From contig CAMBTK010000010.1 of the NCBI GenBank assembly GCA_945870785.1, positions 1 through 41,658 on the forward strand: a stretch of 41,658 nt of DNA. The letters are read 5' to 3'. The stretch is from Sulfurimonas crateris (lineage in GTDB: Bacteria; Campylobacterota; Campylobacteria; Campylobacterales; Sulfurimonadaceae). Below are positions 9,066 through 18,470 of the stretch, one piece after another (positions within the stretch are counted from its first letter, which is position 1; the number at the start of each line of letters is the position of its first letter). The notes under the pieces are model-generated. The model did no database searches. It worked only from the letters and a program-made list of their open reading frames with translations, and was not told where the DNA came from. The position numbers and the translations under genes were made by a program.

Positions 9066-10042
9066 TTTTGATATATAGTATATTTTGGAATTAATTTAAA
9101 TGGACGATAAGACATTTTTACCTTACGAAGATTTTCAAACCCCATATCATCGCCGACATTTATATAAGCCACTTGATAGTGCTCTTTTAACATTTTTGAA
9201 AACTCTCTAAATATAAATTGTGCACAGCCTAGTACTTCAAAGTCTGTCTTTTCTATGATAACAGTTGCAGTATCATGACTTATGCGCTCACCTACTGTAA
9301 AGCCCTTTAGTTCGCCATTTATATAGATTACAAGCCCTATTAACATTAACTCATCATAGTGCTTAATCATCTGCTTTATCGCGTGACGCTCTTGATGAAT
9401 TCCCTCTAAAAAAACTTCTGCTTCTTCTTTTGGCATATACTTTACTCTATCAGAAACCCACTTATTAAAGAGATGCATTATCTCTTCTTTGTGCTTATCG
9501 CAATCTAACTTCTCAATCACATAATCAGGATAAGACTTCATAAACTTATTTATCTCTGTTCTCTTTGTGTGGTAGCTATTTCCTCTCAAGTCTATCAGAG
9601 CATCAACTTCATACACATAATCAACTAGTTTTTTCTCTACTAGATAGTTCTCAAGCATCTCAAACATACTACTGGCTTGATCGGCACTTTGAACAAAATC
9701 CTCCAACATTGAACTTTGAACATAATCTATGCGAGAGTAATATGGAGATGAGTTATTTGCATTCATCACTTCAAAACACTTTATCATGGCTTGAGTCATG
9801 TTTTTTTTCTTTCCCAAGGGAGGAAGAAGCATCGTTAGTTCTCCTCCTGTCATTACAAAGAGGCAAAATGATTTATTTATGATGGCATAAAAACCACTCG
9901 CGTTCGCAAGCCAGATATAATTTGCAGCAAAAGTGTAGTCACTTAAATCCACACTTAGTTTTGAGAGATAGCTCTCCATGATAGGTTTTGTAGAGATTGT
10001 AAATCGTTTTAATTTCTGCTTGTTAACTGTTAAACTTCCCAT
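9062..10042 (-). CDS. DUF2156 (GNAT-fold, phosphatidylglycerol lysyltransferase C-terminal-like) protein
   Basis: 326 residues, soluble, with no membrane segments. The overall pattern matches the DUF2156 family, which shares its double-GNAT fold with the catalytic part of MprF/LPG synthases and FemX-type aminoacyl transferases. Recognisable pieces are DYTFAANYIWL near the N-terminus, LRGNSYHTKRTEINKFMKSYP in the middle (the R-G-x-x-x-x-x-x-R/K-x-x-I-N-x-F signature) and AYINVGDDMGFENLRKVKMSY near the C-terminus. The start ATG has AGAGGA five bases upstream. It overlaps rimI by four bases and so heads a small operon. Without the membrane flippase domain of MprF a lipid substrate is uncertain; an aminoacyl or acyl transfer reaction is family-level inference. 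Confidence 0.8.
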   Translation of the reverse strand: MGSLTVNKQKLKRFTISTKPIMESYLSKLSVDLSDYTFAANYIWLANASGFYAIINKSFCLFVMTGGELTMLLPPLGKKKNMTQAMIKCFEVMNANNSSPYYSRIDYVQSSMLEDFVQSADQASSMFEMLENYLVEKKLVDYVYEVDALIDLRGNSYHTKRTEINKFMKSYPDYVIEKLDCDKHKEEIMHLFNKWVSDRVKYMPKEEAEVFLEGIHQERHAIKQMIKHYDELMLIGLVIYINGELKGFTVGERISHDTATVIIEKTDFEVLGCAQFIFREFSKMLKEHYQVAYINVGDDMGFENLRKVKMSYRPFKLIPKYTIYQK

Positions 10043-10162
10043 AAAAATCCTCTTACTTTATAAATATTAATGCAATAATACATCCTTTTTTTATCATTTT
10101 AGCAACGACTTTTGTAGTACTTTTTTTCACAACTATTAAGTTAATTATAAGTGTAGAATATT

Positions 10163-10168
10163 TATAAT
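10163..10168 (+). promoter_or_regulatory. Possible -10 box for the tRNA-Gln gene
   Basis: TATAAT lies 28 bases before the mature 5' end of the tRNA, in the otherwise empty 154-base stretch after the DUF2156 start. The hexamer at the -35 distance is only GTTAAT, so the call is tentative. Confidence 0.35.
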
Positions 10169-10196
10169 TCCACCCTCGCAAAAGCGTTTATACTGT

Positions 10197-10270
10197 TGGG
10201 GTATAGCCAAGCGGTAAGGCAACTGGTTTTGGTCCAGTCATCAGGGGTTCGAATCCCTTTACCCCATCCA
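10197..10270 (+). tRNA. tRNA-Gln (anticodon TTG)
   Basis: A complete cloverleaf: the acceptor stem TGGGGTA pairs with TACCCCA, the D arm is GCC...GGC, and the anticodon stem ACTGG/CCAGT encloses the loop TTTTGGT, giving anticodon TTG. The T arm is GGGG-TTCGAAT-CCC-like, and discriminator T is followed by an encoded CCA. It is a single tRNA, convergent with the HIT gene that ends 11 bases downstream. Confidence 0.96.
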
Positions 10271-10280
10271 AAGCGGAATC

Positions 10281-10775
10281 CTAGCTAATATAGCTCGGGA
10301 TCAAATCCCTAATCTTTTTATAAACTTTGACAAAATCTGTTGAGTAAACTCTGTTTTGCGCGATAGAAGTCATAAAATTTGTATCTCTGCTCCAACGCGG
10401 AACTAAGTGCATATGAATATGCTCTGCAATCCCAGCGCCCCCTGCACTTCCTAAATTCATCCCGATATTTACTCCGTGTGCGCCAATACCCTCTTTTAAA
10501 AGACGAACGCACTTTTGAGCCAAATCACTGATGTGTAGCCAAACTTCACTAGGCAGTTCTTCAAGTTTATCAGTATGCAGATGAGGAATAATCATAAAAT
10601 GCCCTGGAGTATATGGATAGCGGTTCATTACTATAAAACAAAACTCATCTCTATAAAGTACATGTAGATTCTCATCTTCTTCAGCATGCTTACTAATATG
10701 ACAAAAAACACACCCTTTTATCTCTTTGTCGTTTATATACTCATCTCGCCATGGCGCATATAAAATATCTTTCAT
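10281..10775 (-). CDS. HIT-family nucleotide hydrolase/transferase
   Basis: 164 residues. The histidine triad HIHMHLVP is present at about 118-125, preceded by the family helper pattern NIGMNLGSAGGAGIAE. An N-terminal CVFC (about 22-25) fits the zinc-binding start of the Fhit/GalT-like branch. PGHFMIIPHLHTDKLEEL is the standard strand and loop around the nucleotide. These proteins hydrolyse or phosphorolyse dinucleoside polyphosphates such as Ap4A, or nucleoside phosphoramidates; the C-terminal extension suggests the Ap4A-phosphorylase-like bacterial subgroup. Start ATG with AAGGAA eight bases upstream. It is monocistronic as far as can be seen. Confidence 0.88.
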   Translation of the reverse strand: MKDILYAPWRDEYINDKEIKGCVFCHISKHAEEDENLHVLYRDEFCFIVMNRYPYTPGHFMIIPHLHTDKLEELPSEVWLHISDLAQKCVRLLKEGIGAHGVNIGMNLGSAGGAGIAEHIHMHLVPRWSRDTNFMTSIAQNRVYSTDFVKVYKKIRDLIPSYIS

Positions 10776-10820
10776 GCTATTTTTCCTTGTTAAAAAATCA
10801 TTATTTTACTTAAAATACTC

Positions 10821-10890
10821 TGCCTCACAAGAGGCTAACTTTAGTGCCTCAGCGGCTAACGTAACAAAGAGGAATCACTTCTTCTTTGTG
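10821..10890. repeat. Hairpin-forming repeats after dctM
   Basis: The gap between dctM and the HIT gene holds two related segments, TGCCTCACAAGAGGCTAAC (10821-10839) and TGCCTCAGCGGCTAAC (10845-10860). The first contains a perfect GCCTC/GAGGC hairpin. A further pair ACAAAGA/TCTTTGT (10864-10870 and 10883-10889) lies just past the dctM stop. None has a proper T-run, so this is at most a weak terminator or an RNA 3' end structure for the long operon. Confidence 0.35.
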
Positions 10891-10896
10891 TTTAAA

Positions 10897-12192
10897 TTAA
10901 ACAAAAGCAAAAACTAAATCTGGAAATATCATAACTAAAATAAGCGCTAAAAGTTGAAGAAGTATAAAAGGGATGATGCCTTTGTAAATCTCAATTGTCT
11001 TTACGCTATCTCCTGCTGCACCTTTTAAGAAAAAGAGAGAGAGCCCAAATGGAGGCGTTAAAAAGGAGGCCTGAAGATTTAATGCTATTAGTATCGCAAA
11101 CCAGAGCGGGTCTATCCCAAAAGCATTCATAACTGGCACTAAAATCGGAACAATGATAAAACTTATCTCTATAAAGTCTATAAAAAAACCAAGGATAAAT
11201 ATACTGAGCATTGCAACTGCTATAAAAAACCAGACATTTCCTATATCTTGAGAAAAAAATTCTAGTATCAAATCACTTCCGCCAAGTTCGTTAAAGACCA
11301 AAGAAAAGGCTGTTGCACCTATCAAAATCATAAAAATCATACCGCTTAGTTTTACACTGCCAAGAGACGCGTACTTAATCATCTCAAAATTTAGTGATTT
11401 GTTAAAGTATGAGAGCAAAAGGGCACCCACAACCCCAAAAGCAGCGGACTCTGTTGGAGAGGCTATTCCCGCAAAGATAGTTCCTAAAACAGATAGCATA
11501 AGAAGCATAGGCGGGATAATCGCCATTATGATCTCTTTGTACGTTATCTCTTTAACATCTTTTGCTATTGGCGCAACTTCTGGTTTTAGATATGAAAATA
11601 GTAAAATATAGATGATGTAAAGCACGACCAGTAAAAATCCAGGCAAAACAGCACCCATAAAAAGCTCACCTACACTCACATTCATAACATCGCCTAGTAT
11701 TATCAATATTATTGAAGGAGGTATTATTTGACCTAATGTTCCACTTGCAGCTATTGTTCCACTTGCTAGGCTTTTATCATAACCTGAACTAAGCATCAAA
11801 GGAAGCGCTATCACACTCATCATAACAACACTAGCTGATACAACGCCTGTTGAAGCAGCGAGCATTGCTCCAACTAGCACAACACTAACAGCCAAACCAC
11901 CACGGATAGTGCGAAATGCAGAACTCATAGCAACGAGTAGTTTTTCTGCCATAAGTGACTTCTCCAAAACCAAACCCATGGCGATAAAAAGAGGAACAGC
12001 GATAAGTGTTGTATTTGACATAATTCCATAGATACGAAAAGGGAGTGTTGAGAAGATTTCAAGCCCAATCTCAGGTATAAAAAAGGCGAAAAATATTGAC
12101 ACTGTTCCAAATACAAACGCAACTGGAACTCCAACCATGAGAAGCGTTAAAACAACAACAAACATAAGTAGAGCTATCATTCGCTTCTCCAT
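10897..12192 (-). CDS. dctM: TRAP transporter large permease (DctM family)
   Basis: 431 residues, nearly all hydrophobic, with about eleven to twelve membrane segments, matching the size and pattern of DctM/SiaM large subunits. Family signatures include VPLFIAMGLVLEKS, GAMLAASTGVVSASVVMMSVIALPLM, SGTIAASGTLGQIIPPSIILI and ASPTESAAFGVVGALLL, as well as LTPPFGLSLFFLKG near the C-terminus. It drives Na+-coupled uptake of an organic anion together with DctQ and a periplasmic binding protein. The start overlaps the end of dctQ by 16 bases. No gene for the periplasmic DctP protein is present nearby, so the substrate cannot be guessed. Confidence 0.93.
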   Translation of the reverse strand: MEKRMIALLMFVVVLTLLMVGVPVAFVFGTVSIFFAFFIPEIGLEIFSTLPFRIYGIMSNTTLIAVPLFIAMGLVLEKSLMAEKLLVAMSSAFRTIRGGLAVSVVLVGAMLAASTGVVSASVVMMSVIALPLMLSSGYDKSLASGTIAASGTLGQIIPPSIILIILGDVMNVSVGELFMGAVLPGFLLVVLYIIYILLFSYLKPEVAPIAKDVKEITYKEIIMAIIPPMLLMLSVLGTIFAGIASPTESAAFGVVGALLLSYFNKSLNFEMIKYASLGSVKLSGMIFMILIGATAFSLVFNELGGSDLILEFFSQDIGNVWFFIAVAMLSIFILGFFIDFIEISFIIVPILVPVMNAFGIDPLWFAILIALNLQASFLTPPFGLSLFFLKGAAGDSVKTIEIYKGIIPFILLQLLALILVMIFPDLVFAFV

Positions 12193-12656
12193 TTTATGTA
12201 CTCATCTTTAGCATCCCTAAGAGCTTGAAGAAGTAGAAATACAAAGGCAAGAGGCATAAGTGATTTTACTAAAAATCTATACTCTAAGCCTCCAGGGTTT
12301 GATGAAGCCTCATTTTGAGTAAAGCTCATCAAAACAAAATCAATCCCGATGTAAATAATTAAGAGTGAAAAAGGGAGTATAAAAAAGATAGAGGAGATAG
12401 TGTTAATAAGCAGTTTTGTTTTTTGGCTAAAAGAGGCATAAAATATATCTACTCTTACATGTGCGCCTTCTCTAAGCGTATATGCAATTGCAAAAAGTAT
12501 AACAATATCAAAAAGATGCCACTCAAGCTCTTGAAGTGCAACAGAGCCTGTGGAAAAAATGTACCTAGCTGTTGCATCATAAACCACAAGAAGAACTAAA
12601 ACAGCCAATACAACAGCCGTAAAATAGCCTAAATATTTTATGGTTTTGTCTATCAA
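12177..12656 (-). CDS. dctQ: TRAP transporter small permease (DctQ family)
   Basis: 159 residues with four membrane segments, the standard DctQ size. The family pattern is clear: the first helix is followed by DATARYIFSTGSVALQELEW and the second by YTLREGAHVRVDIFY (about 59-73). It forms the membrane complex with DctM. The start is TTG, with ATGGATTTAAT upstream. It begins 11 bases after the stop of the murF-like gene, so the transporter belongs to the same transcription unit as cell-wall and recombination genes. Confidence 0.9.
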   Translation of the reverse strand: MIDKTIKYLGYFTAVVLAVLVLLVVYDATARYIFSTGSVALQELEWHLFDIVILFAIAYTLREGAHVRVDIFYASFSQKTKLLINTISSIFFILPFSLLIIYIGIDFVLMSFTQNEASSNPGGLEYRFLVKSLMPLAFVFLLLQALRDAKDEYIKWRSE

Positions 12657-12667
12657 ATTAAATCCAT

Positions 12668-14113
12668 CTATATAAAATTAGGTGCATCATTTGCAAAGAG
12701 GATAATATCTCCTGCTTTTGTTTGTGATGCAAGAAGTGACTCAATCTTTGACTTATCTTGAAGTATTATCTTGTTTTTTACGTTTAGGTTTTTATCAAAA
12801 AGCTCTGCGTTTAATGCGCCAGTAACTATAACTATCTCAAAGACGCCATTTATTGCTTCGATAAGTTTTAGGTTTAACTCATCACTGCTCTCAACAAGCC
12901 CTGGAGTTATGATGACTTTTCTTCCAGTATGTAAAGAGCAGAGTCTGATAGCTTCTAACATCCCATCTATATTTCCATTATAACCATCATCAAGGATTAG
13001 TTTTCCTCCAGCTTTTATCATCTGAAGTCTATGCTCTACTGGTTTTAAATCTCTAACTGCTTTTATTATCTCATCGTTACTCATGCCAAAAGTTTTAGCG
13101 ATTCTAACTGCCACTGCGATATTCATAGTTTGGAATGAGCCTAAAACCTCAGTATGAAGTGATAAAACTCCATCATCTAGTTTCATCTCAAAATCAGTTC
13201 CATCCAATTTTGCATCTATATTTTGTATCTCATCTCCAAAAAAAGTAACCTTATCATGAGGTTCATTTGTCACTGAAGTGTGGATAAAGGCATGTTGCAG
13301 TCTTGGAGATTTCATAATTTCTAGTTTTGTAGAGATAATGTTTTGCAGAGTTTTAAAGTACTCAACGTGAGCTAAACCAACTTTACCAACAACAACATTT
13401 TGAGGCTCTAAAAAAGTTGTTATTTCATATATATCGCCACTCTGTCTTGCTCCTGCTTCACAAACATATATTTCACTACTCTTTGGCAGAGACTCATTTA
13501 TATCTCTAATGATTCCACCTAATGTATTTACGCTTCTTGGAGTTGCATAAACCGTAAACTTTTTACTAAGAATTTGAGCAACAAAGTTTTTAATACTTGT
13601 TTTGCCATAACTCCCAGTAATAGCAACTATCTGGAGTTTTTCCATACTGCGCAACTTCTTTTTTGCTTCTCTTTTAAAAGATGTAAAGAGAAACTTCTCT
13701 ATGGCAAAACTACCGATATAAGCCACAAACAAGGGCATAAAGACACCATAAACTTCACAAGCATTTTTGATTGTGCAGAGGACATTTTGGAAAAGTACCA
13801 AAGAGATAAGAAGTATCAAAAATCTCTTTACTCTCCAAGTAAGGACAAGTTTTTTATCTAGTTTTTTATGCCACAAAAAGATAGCTGGTAGGATAGCAAA
13901 AAAGAAAAATATTATAAAAAATTTCCCAGTTGTGTAGTAGGCGATAAATGGAATAAAAAAGTAGATAATATGCCAATGAGGCTTATGGTGCTTTAAGAGC
14001 ACACGAGAGAGTTTATAATCATACCACTGAAGGTTTGTGATAAGGTACCATCCCAAAACCAAAACAAAAAGTGTATTTGTTACAAATGCTATAAAAATTT
14101 CATAATCTTGCAT
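12668..14113 (-). CDS. murF: Mur ligase, MurF type (UDP-MurNAc-tripeptide:D-Ala-D-Ala ligase), membrane-anchored form
   Basis: 481 residues. The first ~130 residues carry four to five hydrophobic segments, an N-terminal extension typical of Campylobacterota MurF. The central ATP-binding motif is IVAITGSYGKTSIKNF (about 153-168). The central domain shows CEAGARQSGDIYEI and VVGKVGLAHVEYF, and the C-terminal Mur domain has VEHRLQMI and ILDDGYNGNIDGMLEAI, a strong MurF hallmark (D-x-Y-N-x-N-x-x-x-M). MurF adds D-Ala-D-Ala to the UDP-MurNAc tripeptide in the cytoplasm. Its partner ddl is two genes upstream in the same operon, and its start overlaps the preceding hydrolase gene. The C-terminus (NDAPNFI) ends without trailing sequence. 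Confidence 0.88.
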   Translation of the reverse strand: MQDYEIFIAFVTNTLFVLVLGWYLITNLQWYDYKLSRVLLKHHKPHWHIIYFFIPFIAYYTTGKFFIIFFFFAILPAIFLWHKKLDKKLVLTWRVKRFLILLISLVLFQNVLCTIKNACEVYGVFMPLFVAYIGSFAIEKFLFTSFKREAKKKLRSMEKLQIVAITGSYGKTSIKNFVAQILSKKFTVYATPRSVNTLGGIIRDINESLPKSSEIYVCEAGARQSGDIYEITTFLEPQNVVVGKVGLAHVEYFKTLQNIISTKLEIMKSPRLQHAFIHTSVTNEPHDKVTFFGDEIQNIDAKLDGTDFEMKLDDGVLSLHTEVLGSFQTMNIAVAVRIAKTFGMSNDEIIKAVRDLKPVEHRLQMIKAGGKLILDDGYNGNIDGMLEAIRLCSLHTGRKVIITPGLVESSDELNLKLIEAINGVFEIVIVTGALNAELFDKNLNVKNKIILQDKSKIESLLASQTKAGDIILFANDAPNFI

Positions 14114-14850
14114 TATTTATGTTCCAATGTTTTTAAAAATGTGTTTTGTATATTTTGTGATACATCTTTTGCATGTTTTAAAAAGAAGTAGTGATCACCA
14201 TCATAAACACTAAGCATTGAGTCTTGTATGAGTTTTTGCATCTTTACTCCGCTGCTTAGTGGTGTTGCGTCATCATCTCTTCCCCAACACAGAAGAGCTT
14301 TTCCATCAAAAGAAGCAAACTCTTTTGAAAAATCCTCATCTACAACATTTTTAAATGTTTGATACATTGGCTCACTTAGTTTTTTTGCATCAGCTGCTAC
14401 AAAAAACTCTCTAAATTTACTCAGTCCAAAGAGTTTCAAAAATTTAAACAGTGCTATTTTTGCTCTTATTTTTAGAGATTTTGTTCTATAAATTCCTGCA
14501 CTTGAGAGTAGAACTAAAACAGAAGGTTCAAGTAAAAGAGCAACCTTTCCACCAAAAGAGTGACCTACTATAATATCTTTAGAAGCATTTAAATGAATCA
14601 TCAAAAGTTCGACTATTCTTGCATAATCTTTCGTCTCTAACGCAAGGTTACAAGTAGAGCCTCCAAATCCTGGTAAATCTATATAGATATGTCTAAATGT
14701 ATCCATATATGGAGCAAAAGCCTTTTTCATAAGAGCTTTATTACTTCCCCATCCATGTAAAACAATCATATCTACACTCGCGTCTGGATTTAATATCTCA
14801 TAACTTATATCTATAGTATGCTCTTTGAACTGTATTGACTTTACAGCCAT
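14113..14850 (-). CDS. Alpha/beta hydrolase, small
   Basis: 245 residues with an alpha/beta-hydrolase fold. The oxyanion region is VLHGWGSNKALM (about 34-45), the nucleophile elbow is VGHSFGGKVALLL with Ser at about 96, the acid is in WGRDDDATPL and the catalytic His in YDGDHYFFLKH. It lies between ddl and murF and is coupled to both by one-base TAATG-type overlaps. In Campylobacter a hydrolase sits at the same place, so the association is ancient. The substrate is unknown; a peptidoglycan-related ester or amide is a guess from position only. Confidence 0.85.
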   Translation of the reverse strand: MAVKSIQFKEHTIDISYEILNPDASVDMIVLHGWGSNKALMKKAFAPYMDTFRHIYIDLPGFGGSTCNLALETKDYARIVELLMIHLNASKDIIVGHSFGGKVALLLEPSVLVLLSSAGIYRTKSLKIRAKIALFKFLKLFGLSKFREFFVAADAKKLSEPMYQTFKNVVDEDFSKEFASFDGKALLCWGRDDDATPLSSGVKMQKLIQDSMLSVYDGDHYFFLKHAKDVSQNIQNTFLKTLEHK

Positions 14851-15887
14851 TACTTTCCTTTGGCTTTAGATATTGAGTGTATATACTCATAATTTACTTT
14901 AGCTCTTTTTGTGTGAGGAAGTGAATCTGCAAGGAGTTTTAAAGAGCCCCCGAAATCTTCAAAAAGGTAGTTTGCCATAGACCCTGGGATTGGATTTATC
15001 TCATTTAAAAATACCTCTCCATTAACAACAAAGAAGTCACATCTAATAAGTGCGCCTTCAAATAGATTTTTATAAATTTTCTCAAAACTTGCTCTTAGCT
15101 TTAACTCTAGCTCTTTGCTTATCTGGGCACCCTCTACATCTCCACTTCTTGAAAAATCCATATATTTTTTCTCAAAATCTAAGAATTCCTCTTTTTGAGG
15201 CTCTTCAATTATAGAGAAATAAAATTTTGAGTTTGCGCTAAAACCAGCTAAGTTATACTCTTTTACACCCTCTAAAAATGGTTCAACTATAACTGAGTTA
15301 TCAAATTCAAATGCGCTATCAAGGGCATAGTCAAGCTTACTCTCATCTTTTACTATGCTCACACCAATAGAGCTTCCAAGACGTGATGGCTTTACGATAA
15401 TAGGGTAAGCAATTTTTATATTTGAGTGTTCACTTGAACTTAACTCTTGTGAATCAAGACATTTAACACCTCTTGCTTGGCAGAGCCATTTAGTGTATCT
15501 TTTATCATAAGAGAAGACACTCGCATCTACTCTTGGTCCGATGTACTTGATTGAGAAAAAATCAAGAATTGCAGCGATTGTTCCATCTTCTCCATCTCCA
15601 CCATGAATAAGATTTAAAACAGTATCGCTAATTTCAAAAGAGCTAAAAAGTCCCTTTTTAACAAAAGAGCCATGCGCTAATGAGAGCTTTGGCATCTTTT
15701 TATATTCACCTCTTGAAAATGTTGTAGCTCTCATTTTTGATGCATCAATAAGATAAAACGAATGGTCTTGATCACAAAAAATAAAATTTAACTCATAATT
15801 TGATAATTTTGCTTTAAGTGTAATTGCACTTACTATGCTGATTTCATGCTCAAAACTAGCACCGCCGAATAAAATAGTTAACTTCAA
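14850..15887 (-). CDS. ddl: D-alanine--D-alanine ligase
   Basis: 345 residues, the family size. ATP-grasp ligase that joins two D-Ala molecules for MurF. Motifs in order: FGGASFEHEISIVSA (about 7-21), LIHGGDGEDGTIAA, IVKPSRLGSSIGVSIV (ATP-grasp loop), EPFLEGVKEYNLAGF, and the Mg2+ site FLNEINPIPGSMANYL near the C-terminus. Start TTG at 15887 preceded by AGAGG. The stop overlaps the ATG of the hydrolase. Confidence 0.95.
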   Translation of the reverse strand: MKLTILFGGASFEHEISIVSAITLKAKLSNYELNFIFCDQDHSFYLIDASKMRATTFSRGEYKKMPKLSLAHGSFVKKGLFSSFEISDTVLNLIHGGDGEDGTIAAILDFFSIKYIGPRVDASVFSYDKRYTKWLCQARGVKCLDSQELSSSEHSNIKIAYPIIVKPSRLGSSIGVSIVKDESKLDYALDSAFEFDNSVIVEPFLEGVKEYNLAGFSANSKFYFSIIEEPQKEEFLDFEKKYMDFSRSGDVEGAQISKELELKLRASFEKIYKNLFEGALIRCDFFVVNGEVFLNEINPIPGSMANYLFEDFGGSLKLLADSLPHTKRAKVNYEYIHSISKAKGK

Positions 15888-15899
15888 TATATACCTCTT

Positions 15900-16466
15900 T
15901 TAAATTGTTTTGAGAAGCTTTAATGCCTCTTTTACTAATGTCGCTGTATCAACTGCGCTGCATGAACTTAATGCTTTTAAAATTTTATCTTTTTTAAATC
16001 CTAATGACTCTAGTGCCTCACTTGCTTGAGAAACTGATAAGCTTTTTGGTTCGTCCGTAGATGATATTAGTTCAGTATCAAAGCCACTAAGCTCCACTAA
16101 AATCCTTCCAGCACTTTTAGGACCAATACCAGGGACTCTTTGAACTCCTGTTATATCTTTATTGTTCAAAACAACTGCAAATTGAGAAGGAGTATATGTA
16201 GAGCATATAGCCATCGCTACTTTTGGACCAACTCCGTTTATTTTAATAAGACGCTCAAATAGTTTTTTCTCACTAAGTTCTAAAAATCCATAAAGTAACT
16301 GCGCATCTTCTCGTATGATATGTGAAGTAAACAGCTTAACTTCATCGCCACCTATGGCAGAAAAACTTTGCAATGATATAAAAACTTCATAAACAACACC
16401 ACTAACATCTACATGAACAAACGAAGGCTCTTTGGAAACAATCTTTCCTCTTACCCCTACTATCAC
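15900..16466 (-). CDS. ruvA: Holliday junction branch migration protein RuvA
   Basis: 188 residues, normal for RuvA. N-terminal OB-fold ([21 protein letters not shown]), then the two helix-hairpin-helix motifs [17 protein letters not shown] (about 92-108) and [19 protein letters not shown] (about 128-146), then the C-terminal RuvB-interacting domain with ALESLGF. RuvA binds Holliday junctions as a tetramer and positions RuvB. The GTG start overlaps the stop of the fapA-like gene as GTGA. No ruvB or ruvC is in the window. Confidence 0.96.
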   Translation of the reverse strand: MIVGVRGKIVSKEPSFVHVDVSGVVYEVFISLQSFSAIGGDEVKLFTSHIIREDAQLLYGFLELSEKKLFERLIKINGVGPKVAMAICSTYTPSQFAVVLNNKDITGVQRVPGIGPKSAGRILVELSGFDTELISSTDEPKSLSVSQASEALESLGFKKDKILKALSSCSAVDTATLVKEALKLLKTI

Positions 16467-18367
16467 TCTTTTACCGCCTTTATCTCATAAACTCCATCTT
16501 TATCTTCTACAATTGCGAACACCTTATCCATAGAGCCCTCAGGTGGCTTATAGCTAAGCTCGATTGGTGGTTGAACAAGTCTAAAAACAATCTCATTATG
16601 CCCACTCCATCTATCTCTGTTTATGATTCGTGCATCAAAAATATTATCTTGAAAAGAGGCTGTTTTAGTCGTTAGAAGAGTCAGTTTGTCATTTTTAACT
16701 TTGTACTCGTTGGTTATTATCTCCAAGTACTCTTGAATCTTTAAGAATTGTTTATATTTAGTCACAAAAGATGATGGCATTTTAATTCCATTTTTTTTGT
16801 AATGCATCAATCTTTTTTTGACTTCATTAAAAGCGTCCGTGTTGTCTATAACTAATTTTCTATATCTGTCTATCTCTTTTTTAATATCATCGATACTTGT
16901 TTTTAGCTCACTGATCTCACTTTTATTTTCACTAAAATCTTCAATCTTCTCTTGTTGTAAAATTGGGTCAATTGTAAAGACGTTTTCACTTCCTTGAAGT
17001 TTTTTTATCTCTATCAGCCTTGAAGCTGTCGCTTTAACATGAGAAGTACAGATACCAATCTCTATATCTTTAGCTCTTATATTTCCGCCTAGAGCTTGAG
17101 CAATCTCAACCTTTTTTCCCTCAACCAATCCATGTTCTAAGCGTGTTATCTTGATGTTATCGCCTTTGGCACTACCTTTGTGAACATTGATAGTTAGGTT
17201 GTTAGCGGTTATTTGCGATGTTTTATGAGTTTGTCCCTCTACTGTGGCTCTTTTTGCATATATTTTTGAGTTTGGGCCTACATTTCCGCTAATATCTATC
17301 TCGCTAACTTCAACCTCCATGCCGTTGCCTATTGCATCTTTTTGGGAGTCACTCTCTTTGACACTTAAAGAGACATCAGAATCCAATCCAGTCAAAATAG
17401 AGCCTGTTGTTTTAAAAGATATTTCACCAATATCCATCTCTGATTTTATCTGATATTTTTTTGCTTCAAAGCTTATGTATCCGCTTTTTTTTGCCTTGTA
17501 GAGAATATTATCTTTTGAATCTATTATCTCTATTGTTTCATCAACTGTAAAGTCAGGTGCATATTTAACTGTAGGTTCAGAGGGCTCCATAAACTCACCA
17601 CGACAGTTTCTTCCAGCTTTGCCTTTTTTTGGCTTTATATATTCCATAAGCAACTCATCTTCTAATACGCTGTGAATAAAACCTCTCTTAGAGTAATCAA
17701 CCTTTTCATGCGCATCTGTTGCAGTCTCTTTTTCATAGTGCTTTATGAGCTCATCATTTATAGTAGCTGCTGGTTCATAACCCTCAGATATAACTATCGT
17801 TTGGTTTTTATCATATTTTACAATTCCGTCTACTTTTGCAGTAACTGAAACTCTAGATATTATCTCAGGAACCATCTCATCAAAAATATCTAACAAAATA
17901 CCTGCACGAACTTTGCTCTTATTTATATACTTTAAAAATTCTTCTTCAATCCTTGGAGTGACAATAACTTGCGAACCCTCTTTTATACTCAGATAAACTT
18001 TGCACTTAGTAGCATTGGCTCCTATTGCAGCGTTAAAATCTTTAAAAACGTTATCATCGTTTTTTGAATAAACTTCTATTTCGTATGTCTGCTTAATCTG
18101 AAAATCTTTATTTAATATTGATGCAGCATCATCTAATTCTCGTAGTTCATTTCTGCTTATCGCTTCCCATTCCAGCTCGACATTTTCTTTGTTTCTTCTT
18201 GTATATGTTTGTATATCTAGTATGTCAAAATCCAGACTGCTTGTACTAACTCCATTTTTTTTTGCTATTTCTATAAGTTCTTTAGCAACGTTTTGGGTTT
18301 TTACAACAGTTGGGCGAATTGTTTTTACTATTTCTTCTGTATTGCTACTCGAACCAAATAATCCCAT
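16463..18367 (-). CDS. FapA/DUF342 family protein
   Basis: 634 residues. The FapA (DUF342) region covers most of the protein, with [28 protein letters not shown] and a C-terminal beta-helix-like stretch: [50 protein letters not shown]. After it comes a charged coiled-coil (about 480-560, [20 protein letters not shown]). FapA proteins are bactofilin-like in their repeat part and have been linked to polar localisation of flagellar FlhF in Vibrio; the Campylobacterota version has no firm function that I know of. First gene of a seven-gene operon ending in dctM. Cytoplasmic; no signal peptide. Confidence 0.85.
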   Translation of the reverse strand: MGLFGSSSNTEEIVKTIRPTVVKTQNVAKELIEIAKKNGVSTSSLDFDILDIQTYTRRNKENVELEWEAISRNELRELDDAASILNKDFQIKQTYEIEVYSKNDDNVFKDFNAAIGANATKCKVYLSIKEGSQVIVTPRIEEEFLKYINKSKVRAGILLDIFDEMVPEIISRVSVTAKVDGIVKYDKNQTIVISEGYEPAATINDELIKHYEKETATDAHEKVDYSKRGFIHSVLEDELLMEYIKPKKGKAGRNCRGEFMEPSEPTVKYAPDFTVDETIEIIDSKDNILYKAKKSGYISFEAKKYQIKSEMDIGEISFKTTGSILTGLDSDVSLSVKESDSQKDAIGNGMEVEVSEIDISGNVGPNSKIYAKRATVEGQTHKTSQITANNLTINVHKGSAKGDNIKITRLEHGLVEGKKVEIAQALGGNIRAKDIEIGICTSHVKATASRLIEIKKLQGSENVFTIDPILQQEKIEDFSENKSEISELKTSIDDIKKEIDRYRKLVIDNTDAFNEVKKRLMHYKKNGIKMPSSFVTKYKQFLKIQEYLEIITNEYKVKNDKLTLLTTKTASFQDNIFDARIINRDRWSGHNEIVFRLVQPPIELSYKPPEGSMDKVFAIVEDKDGVYEIKAVKE

Positions 18368-18470
18368 ACTTTCAACCTAACTTTAAATTTTTTAAAAAAA
18401 TAAACTCTACATTTTAATCAAACATTTGTTAAACTTTCGTAAAAGTTATCATATTACCTAAAAGAAGCCC

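Noticed and set aside
9565-9882. Plus-strand open frame inside the DUF2156 gene
   Set aside because: Composition and lack of a start signal mark it as a shadow of the minus-strand gene, which has clear family motifs.
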